Below, one piece after another: positions 56,737-64,000 of a stretch of 64,000 nt of DNA. The position numbers and the translations under genes are program-made. Location: assembly GCF_003144245.1 (NCBI RefSeq), contig NW_020289979.1, positions 496,001-560,000 on the forward strand, written 5' to 3'. The notes beneath the pieces are model-generated. The model searched no databases. It was given only the letters and a program-made list of their open reading frames with translations, and was not told the origin of the DNA. This DNA comes from Jaminaea rosea. Taxonomy: Eukaryota > Basidiomycota > Exobasidiomycetes > Microstromatales. Position 1 is the stretch's first letter. Every line of letters begins with the position of its first letter.

Positions 56737-59700
56737 ATGCAACCTCGCTCTCGCCCTCCCCTCGTCACCATCTCAGCCGGCTACATATCCTATGCTCACA
56801 CCGTACTAGGATTCTCCGCCTTCTTTGGCGCTCTCATCCTGGGCCTATGCCTACACTATCACAAGATCGTCAAGAATCATGTAGCGGGATGGCCAGACGA
56901 ATGGTGGCCGAGCGTGAGCGCGACGATCGGCGACTGGCCGCAGGAGCGCTCCATTTTGCAGATCTTCATCGCCCTCATGTCCGGCCCGAGGATTTCCCTC
57001 GTCCTTCTATCGGCTCTGCTCGTCTCTCTGTCCAACCCTCAGTCGTTCAGAAGTAAGGCCTTGGCCTCGACAGGGATCCTGCGCACCCTATCATGCGGGG
57101 GATGGGTGTATTGCACATCGACCGACCTTCCCCTGATCCACGACGTGGCGATGATCCTCTACCTAGTGCTAACTCCCGTCTGGATGTTCATCTCTTGGGG
57201 GTCACTAGCACCGCAGCCGGAGAAGGAGGCGAGGGCGACCGCCCACGACTCGCCCGCCGCGAAGCTGTCCGAGCGTGCTCGCAAGACAAGGAGGAACACC
57301 GCTGCAGCTTTCTTTGCCTCTATTCCATTCATGTGCCTCTTCTACTATCGGCATAGAGTACTGGAGATCCCGGGAGCTTACACGACGTACTCGTTCTTTG
57401 AATGGAATCTGATCATCCAGGTGAGCAAGGAGGGGGATCAGCAGAAGCCAACCTCGTCTCACCGCCTATCTGTCCCGCTATACAGGACCTCCTCTTCGAC
57501 CTGTGGTCAGTGTACGACCTCTGCAGGCTGGAGATACATATCGTCGAAGCCACAGAACCGTCACCCCGAGCAACATTGGGAGGTAGCTGGTGGACTGGGG
57601 GGACTGCAGTAGCTGTGCGAGACAAGGCGTGGAGCACTTCGCCTGCATCAGCCGCTGTCGCTCAAAGGTACGAGAGGGTCTTGCCGTAGCTGGTGTCTTC
57701 ATATATCCGAATCACGCTCATCTCCTCATTCATCTGCGCGCCTGTAATCATCAATGGCTCACAGCGTCGCCTCAGATGCGAAAGAGGTCGACGAGATCCT
57801 CGACTCGGCAGACGATGAAGCCGACAAAGGGCATCTTACAGTGGAGCTGTCCCCACGACGTCAGGTGTTTGCCTTCCTCTCGGACATCTACGTTGACTTC
57901 CTCTGGTGGACAACGCTTACAGCTCTCCACCCAAGCAGTGAGTAGAATGCTGGTTCGCGAACCGAAGTGATGGGAGGCTGACGTCTGGTTCCTCCGTCAC
58001 AGTCTTCTTCTTCTCCGTCTACAACCTAGCGATAGGCGGGCATGAAATCCTCCTCATCACACAAGTCTTCGCCCTCGGCATTACGCTCATCCCTTCCCTC
58101 AGGTGTAAACTGCTCGAAGAGCCCTCCCTACTCGTGACACCGCGTTCCAAGCCAGCCCTCATCGGCCTCTGGGCCCTAAGCCTCTCCTCAATCGCAACGT
58201 GGTGGATCCCAGATCCACTCAGTCGCCTTGGCTTCACCGGACTGGCGGCGGGAGGCATCGCTGTCAGCCAGGCCCTCTCGTGGGGCGAAGCGTGGCAAAA
58301 GGGAGACAAGGAGGTGCACAGGAGAGTCGTGTCTTGGCTGGTGGGGCTGGCACTGAGCTCTACGGCCAAATACGCGAACCACAGCAACAATCCGCTTTGG
58401 CCTTTCATGCATTCAGGAAATGGGGGAAAGCAGCCGATTGGGCTTGCGTTGGCTGGTCTGAGCTTGATCGAGCTGCTGAAGAGACCGGCGAGCTCGACCA
58501 ACACTGGCACCGGCGGCCGAGCACGCGTCAAGGCGACGAAGGTGGATGAGTTGCAGGCAGCTCTTGGTATGGGTGGCCTCCTCTTCGCGCTGCACACCTT
58601 CCTAACCGACTCGGGCACTATGATCGCCTGGACTTGGACAGGCTTTCCCATCAAGGGGTGAGTGGGCAATGTGTGAGCTGAACTCGAGGACTCCTTCTGA
58701 CGTTCTACTCTGTCGCGTCTCGCAGACCCATGGCTATCCCACATGGCTGGCTGATCCTCGCCTCAACGTCGATTGGCATCGCCACAGCCGCAAGTCGCCC
58801 AGACTTCGGCCATCACCCTGCGGTCCTCTTCTTCCTCGCCCTCTGCAATATTGTTCTCATCCTCACACGCAACTGGGTCGCTTTCTTGGCTGCGATCGAC
58901 ACAGCTTTTCTCCTGCCCCTCGTGGCCTTCCCACTGGTACAAGGAGCGCTACGCCATCATCCGCTGCGGATCATGCTCTGGATCTGGCTCGTCGCCGATT
59001 TGATGACCTTCTTCCAGGTGCTGACGGTAGCCTACGCTTTTGTCCCCGGCGGAATGCCCTTCAGGGAGAAGACGTGGGCGATGCTCGCGGTGCAGCTCCT
59101 CTTCCTAGGGGTGGGATTGCGCCAGGCCCAGCGTAGTGACAGCAAGACTGCGGCTTCCATTTCACACCTCAGCCTACCGCGACCCATCATGCGCTGCCTC
59201 ATCGCCCTTTTGGCCGCGATCGTAGCGGTCGCAGTCGCCGTCTCCCGCATCAGGCTGGTCGACACCTCGACCATCATTCCTCATCATGCGCACGACGGCT
59301 CACGTGTCTTTACCGCAGGCATCCAGACGGTTCACTTCGGGCTCGATCAGCTCTTCCACGACTCATCCCGCCGAATGGCCGACCTCTACTCGGACCTCCA
59401 GCTGGATGTGCTCGGCCTCCTTGAGACGGACCTACATCGCAGCGTCTTTGGCAATCGCGACCTGACGCAATACCTTGCCCAGTCTCTTGGTATGTACGCG
59501 GACATCGGGCCTTCTCCATTGGGCCATACCTGGGGGTGCGTGCTGCTCAGCAAGTTTCCGATCGTCAATACGACGCATCACCTCCTTCCCAGTCCAGACG
59601 GAGAGCTCGCCCCTGCCATCCATGCAGTGCTGGATGCCTTTGGGGAGCACGTCAACGTTTGGGTCTCTCATAATGGGCAAGAGGAGACGCCCGTGGACCG

Positions 59701-60187
59701 CGAGCTTCAGACAAAGGCAATAGCCCGCGTAGCAAGCGCGACCTATCCCCAGCCCTTCGTCTTCCTTGGCTACCTCGTCACCAAGCCCCATGCAGAGCGA
59801 CCCAGTCCATATAAAATCCTCTTCGAAGATGGTCGGATCCATGACGTCGAGCCGCTCGACTCCATGCGCTGGTGCCAGTACATCGGCTTCAGGTCCCTGT
59901 CCCGTGTCGCCTACATCAGGGTGTCCCGATACACGCTCACTGACACCGAGCTGCAGCTGGCCAAGTTCCGTGTACCGGATATCACAGGCGGTGAAGCGCC
60001 CCTGGATCCAAGCAGAGACGATAAGCCTAGACTGGTGAACCACGATCATCCTATGGTCAGGCCGGAATGGTGGTTCCCCACGCACTACATCGATCGCTTT
60101 GCGAGCCCGAGCGAGAAGTTCTCTTACACACCGTGGGTCTATCCGCGCTACTACGCGCCCAATGAGGAAGAGGTGGTGGGCGTATAG
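56737..60187 (+). CDS. CWH43: CWH43, GPI-anchor lipid remodelling protein
   Basis: Membrane protein that installs ceramide on GPI anchors. Exons are 56737-57420, 57486-57667, 57765-57937, 58003-58657 and 58726-60187; introns are 65-97 bases. The product is 1051 aa. The N-terminal PGAP2/Frag1-like half has about six membrane segments (YAHTVLGFSAFFGALILGLC, ISLVLLSALLVSLS, VAMILYLVLTPVWMF). The middle carries more segments (IFFFSVYNLAIGGHEILLIT, VLFFLALCNIVLILTRNWVA). From about residue 760 comes the endonuclease/exonuclease/phosphatase-like domain: LLETDLHRSVFGNRDLTQYL, DIGPSPLGHTWGCVLLSKFP, and VSHNGQEETPVDRELQTKAI. Domain order is that of yeast Cwh43 and human CWH43. Confidence 0.93.
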
Positions 60188-60344
60188 GTATGAGTGCAAT
60201 GTAAGGACAGTGGTGGTCAACGACGAAGGACAGAAAGGAGGGAAGTTAAGAAGAGTGCGATGAATAATGGTATTGTACAAGGGAATGCTTAAAAGAAAGA
60301 GATCTGCTGACCCCACTGTGGGTTCCCCCTACGTGCTACGGGAT

Positions 60345-61835
60345 CTATAGCCTACTTTCTCGGCCTGCTCTCGCCGAAGTCTGTGGTGGCTGCTGCTGCT
60401 GCTGCTCGTCACCTCCCCTGTTCGACCCCCTCATCCGGCTCTCTCTCGTCGTCCACTCCCTTACCGCTCTGGCTAGTCCACGTACTTGCTCCTCAGTGTT
60501 GTCCGAGTGGACGCAGATGCGCACCCGATCCCGACCGAGGGGTACGGTCGGGTAGGTGATTGGCCGGACGAGGAAGCCTCGCGATTGCAGGAAGGCGGCA
60601 AGTGGGCGTGTTGAGGCGTGCTCGGTGAGAAGAGGCATGATGGGCGAGGGGAGCGGGACTGGCGGCGACGGCGCTGTTGATGTTAATGATGAGCCTGAAG
60701 GTGGATCACCCGCATCGCTGTCGTCGCTTCCTATTGCCGCAGCGTTGCAAACAGCTCGTAGCCACATTGGGTCGCCTCCCGCAGGCAATTTTGACGCTTG
60801 AGATGACTCAGCACGAGGTTGCAATGAAAGCAGCCCTTCCTCATCCTCTTGCAGCCCGTCGATTGCCCTCAACTCCTCCCTCAGCATGCCACAATTTACA
60901 TGTAGCCTGCTCCTCCTTGCTGGCCCCTCCTCCGACTCGAGCACATCCAGACTCGCGTGGATGAGGTGCACATTAGCGTGCGGCATGGCCGTAGAGAAGA
61001 TGAGGGGCCTCGCATAGTTGATCAGGTATTGCCTCGCCACGCTCGACCTGGTAAGGATGACTGCACCTGAGGAGCCAAATCCCTTGCCAAAGGTGCAGAC
61101 CCGCATGACTTCGGGGTCGCGGCAGACACCCAGCATCTGACAGATGCCTGCTCCTGTAGCCCCATGAACGCCTACGGAGTGCGCTTCATCCACGAGTGTC
61201 CAGAATCGCCCGCTGCCTGCGGGAAAGTGGCGCCGAGCAGCGGCTATGAGCTGCGGTAAGGGGGCGTAGTCTCCATCCATGGAGTACAGCGTCTCCACCG
61301 CCAGAAAGACGTTTGCCTTTGGACTCAGTCTACCGCTGCTCACAATGGCGTCCATCTGCCTCTCGAAGTCCCGCACATCGTTGTGCTTGAAAGCGACGCA
61401 GTGGGCGCGGGAGCGGCGCATCCCGTCGTGGACGCTTGCATGGACCAAGGAGTCGTAGAGGACGACATCGCCAGGCTGAGGGACAGTGGAGAAGAGGCTG
61501 ACATTTGCCTCCCATCCCGACGGGCAAAGCAAGGCATGCTCTGCATCAAAGAATCTGCAAAGCCTTGCCTCAAGGTGCTCCATTTCCCCTTGACCGTTAT
61601 TGCCATCGAGGAGGCGACTGCCAGTGCTTCCCCCCACTCGCCCGGCTGATGCTCGGCGCATGAAGGCGTCCTTGAGCGAAGACGATGTGGCGATGGAGAG
61701 GTAGTCGTTGCTGCTGAAGTCGGCGAGGTTCGAGGTGGACGAGATCGTCGAAGGTTGGAAGATGGAGAAACGACGTAGCATCGCTTTGGCCTCGCGATCT
61801 TTGAGGCGCGCGGCCATCGAGTCGAGGATGCCCAT
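60345..61835 (-). CDS. 8-amino-7-oxononanoate synthase-like PLP enzyme (alpha-oxoamine synthase)
   Basis: PLP-dependent condensation of an acyl-CoA or -ACP with an amino acid; for BioF-type enzymes, pimeloyl thioester plus alanine in biotin synthesis. From the ATG at 61835 the protein is 496 aa. Motifs: LADFSSNDYLSIATS, GGSTGSRLLDGNNGQ, HALLCPSGWEANVSLFSTVP, LYDSLVHASVHDGMRRSRA, LVDEAHSVGVHGATGAG, and the Schiff-base Lys in CTFGKGFGSSGAVIL at about 250. The family's C-terminal domain is interrupted by about 90 residues of Ser/Pro-rich sequence before RPITYPTVPLGRDRVRICVH. The frame stays open to 61952 without another ATG, and its residues (WLRNYSATRRFSSRAP) look like a mitochondrial presequence, so a small upstream exon may exist. 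Biotin role is by similarity; other oxoamine synthases are possible. Confidence 0.85.
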   Translation of the reverse strand: MGILDSMAARLKDREAKAMLRRFSIFQPSTISSTSNLADFSSNDYLSIATSSSLKDAFMRRASAGRVGGSTGSRLLDGNNGQGEMEHLEARLCRFFDAEHALLCPSGWEANVSLFSTVPQPGDVVLYDSLVHASVHDGMRRSRAHCVAFKHNDVRDFERQMDAIVSSGRLSPKANVFLAVETLYSMDGDYAPLPQLIAAARRHFPAGSGRFWTLVDEAHSVGVHGATGAGICQMLGVCRDPEVMRVCTFGKGFGSSGAVILTRSSVARQYLINYARPLIFSTAMPHANVHLIHASLDVLESEEGPARRSRLHVNCGMLREELRAIDGLQEDEEGLLSLQPRAESSQASKLPAGGDPMWLRAVCNAAAIGSDDSDAGDPPSGSSLTSTAPSPPVPLPSPIMPLLTEHASTRPLAAFLQSRGFLVRPITYPTVPLGRDRVRICVHSDNTEEQVRGLARAVREWTTRESRMRGSNRGGDEQQQQQPPQTSARAGRESRL

Positions 61836-63952
61836 CGCACTGACACTCGAAGATGGCTTTGTCGATGGATCAGGTGCCCTTGAACTAAATCTCCTCGTTG
61901 CCGAATAGTTGCGCAGCCATTGATCGATGGCCACCGGTAGGAAATAAGGCGGTCACCGGCTCGGTGCTGGGGTTCAGGGTCAAGATCTTCCTAAGGCCGG
62001 CAGCTTCCTTGACCTCAGCCCCACCGGCCAATCGCCCTCGCGTGGCTCAGTCCGTCATCAATCATGAACCCACCTTTGCTTCACCTCTCTTCAATCTAAG
62101 TGCGCCTGAGGCAGGGGGGGCGGGGCTAGACTGACAGTGTGGGGGACTACTTGCCTCGCCACATCATCGACTGACTTGTCAAAGACCAGACCAGACTGTC
62201 TGTACGAAACACGCGGCTAGCCATTTTACCGTCGCCCGATCTCAAGTCCTACACCAAAGGCTTGCGCAGCCGGTAAGGAACACCCGATTGCCTTCCGTAC
62301 CAGCATCCCCATCGAGCTCCATTCGCATTGCCCAGACTCGATGCAGTAGACTCATATCGTGGGCTTCGGTGCAATCAGGCTGAATCTAGGAAACGCACTG
62401 CTGCTGCCGTCTGCTCGGGAGAAAGTAGAAGGTCGGGGTATCTAGAGCTTATTCGCGGGGCTTTACTCTTGGCAGAGCGGTGAATGGTGATTGGGAGGAG
62501 GCAGTGTGGGGAAGCGCGGAATGATCTGCCACGGCAAGACTTCCAAAACAGCCAAGCATGAAGGAAGAAGATGTCACGAGGACGAAGATAGCTTTCTACA
62601 CAAGACGCTTGGGCGCACTCGCTACGTGGTGGCGAGGATAGGAGAAGACAGGGAGTGCTCCCTGGCGGGATGTAGACGGTACCACGGGCACGGGGAGGAA
62701 GGGATCTGATCGCTCCTGACCCGTTCTCGCAATCCAAGCGATGGGATGAGCGAATAAGTTGGCGCACATCCGTTATGCTCTCATCATATGAATCACGTCA
62801 ATGCAGTTGCTTGCGCGAGGCTATGCTGCGATCGCAAAAGGAGCATCATGATGATGATCGGCGCCCACCAGCAGCAGCCAAGGGTTCAGCAAGTCAAGGG
62901 TCAACGAGCGGCCATGGTCTTCCGGCGCGTGTCTGTGGCTGGCTGCTAGGCTGCTGCATGCCGCCTTGCCTGCCCACAGGCAGCTCTCGGCAGACCCGCC
63001 TAGCCCGCCAGACGCGGAGGGCTACGAGCCTAGCCTGGCCAAGGCCACTTGCCCGCCTTTTTCGGGAGCCGCCCAGAAAGAGAGGCTCGACCCTTACGAT
63101 GAAAGTGAAGGGACACGATCTCCGCCCTCACTCGCATTCTGTCACCAAGGCGGGCAACGGGCCCTTCTTTGGACATTCTCCCACGAGCGGAGCCTATCAA
63201 TATCCTGGTCTACAGTACGACGCTAGCGGCGTGGGCGATTGATTGACTCGCGGTCTGCCACGCTAATCAACGTGTCGTATTGCACTCAGCTTCGACGTCG
63301 ACTTGTGCTGTTCTTCCTTTGGCCAGGGAAAGAACCAAGCGCGCGAGATACCGGAGGCGAAGAGGCGAAGAACAAGACGACAGGCACGACAATGCCGAAA
63401 GCTCGGAGCAACGCAGCAGCAGTAAGAGCAGCCACTGACGTCCGTTCCCCTTTCCCTTTCCCTTTCCCTGGCCCTCGCCCGGGCTGCAGCTGCGAGGCCT
63501 CGCTGCTGCTTTCTGCTCCTGCATCATCTCAGTTCGCGTCTGGTCCGCCCGGCTGCTCTTACGAAGGAGGCTTGCTTTTCCGTCTTGTCTGCCTTCTCCG
63601 TCCGTCGAGTCGAGGATCTTTCTCGTCGGGGCATTTGACCGGCCGCCTGCCATGCAGCCTGGACCCGCTTGCCCACAGCCAACTGGGACCGTGGCCACGG
63701 TCACGGCTGCAACGCATTGATACCACGCAGAACACATCTCAGACTTCCTCCTTTTTCTCTTCATCCCCTAGTCCCTCGCCCCTCGTCCGATTTCCAGGCT
63801 TTCCCGCCTGCGGCTCTCCCTCTCCCTGTCTATCCTTACCTCTTCAGAGCCACTCCTCTTCCTCTTCAAGTCATCCCTCCGTCTTCGCATTTTCTTTCTT
63901 CCTGCCACCGACTCAGCACTGCCCTGTTGTCCCCGCACTATCTCTCGCAACA
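61836..63952. other. Long intergenic region
   Basis: About 2.1 kb, the longest gene-free stretch here. Frames on both strands (for example plus 62775-63242) have no recognisable family. It holds a TTTCCC repeat at about 63447-63470 and a pyrimidine-rich stretch at 63740-63950 just before the next ATG. No tRNA or mobile element recognised. Confidence 0.55.
63447..63470 (+). repeat. Short CCCTTT tandem repeat
   Basis: About four tandem ccctttc-type units in the long intergenic region. Confidence 0.7.
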
Positions 63953-64000
63953 ATGTCAGGCTGTGGCGAGCCCTACGCTACCGCCACTCTTTATTCGACG
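63953..64000 (+). CDS. Start of an unknown gene, cut by window edge
   Basis: An ATG in good context (caacaATG) begins a frame reading MSGCGEPYATATLYST to the window end. About 200 bases of pyrimidine-rich sequence lie directly upstream, as at other gene starts in this window. Sixteen residues are too few to name a family. Confidence 0.4.
   Translation, partial: MSGCGEPYATATLYST

Overview
The window comes from a GC-rich, gene-dense nuclear genome of a basidiomycete fungus, most likely in the smut lineage (Ustilaginomycotina); the lineage is inferred, not proven. Evidence: eukaryotic housekeeping genes; short introns (mostly 65-100 bases) with GTGAGT/GTAAGT donors, CTGAC/CTAAC-like branch sites and CAG acceptors; very long serine-, proline- and alanine-rich low-complexity regions in regulatory proteins; and chitinous-fungus gene content (CWH43, siderophore-type MFS transporter, verprolin, Snt1). 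I found no transposon, retroelement, viral remnant, CRISPR array, tRNA or rRNA.

Layout from left to right: start of a Ras GTPase (minus, cut by the left edge); a Gyp7-type Rab GAP; an HSBP1-like coiled-coil protein; the E2 enzyme Ubc4; the APC/C activator Cdh1; SDH3; an Old-Yellow-Enzyme-like flavoprotein; an HPP membrane protein head-to-head with urate oxidase; a 1862-residue Snt1/NCoR-type SANT protein; a secreted DAPG-hydrolase-like protein; histone H3; an Fpr3/4 nucleolar FKBP; a DUF4112 domain in one frame with a siderophore-type MFS transporter; dynactin p150; Ypt1/Rab1; QCR10; TFIIF beta; a Pet117-like protein extended by an unknown membrane domain; alpha-tubulin; verprolin/WIP; a dicarboxylate-type mitochondrial carrier; a LAMTOR1-like candidate; a GT31-like glycosyltransferase with one in-frame TGA; a three-domain protein joining a HAD pyrimidine nucleotidase, an F-box and WD40 repeats; CWH43; an 8-amino-7-oxononanoate synthase-like enzyme; and the start of an unknown gene at the right edge.

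Most genes are independent housekeeping genes on mixed strands. Several pairs are divergent and share short upstream regions (SDH3/OYE, HPP/uricase, dynactin/Ypt1, nucleotidase-F-box/CWH43). Many exon models could be checked by phase: for UBC4 (147 aa), H3 (136), Ypt1 (205), alpha-tubulin (449), QCR10 (102), SDH3 (191) and CWH43 (1051), the spliced length is an exact multiple of three and matches the family.

The most unusual content is three apparent domain fusions in host genes: nucleotidase-F-box-WD40 at 53006-56349, DUF4112-MFS at 29025-32397, and Pet117-membrane domain at 43123-44178. Also notable are a secreted DAPG-hydrolase relative and a urate oxidase without a visible C-terminal peroxisomal signal.
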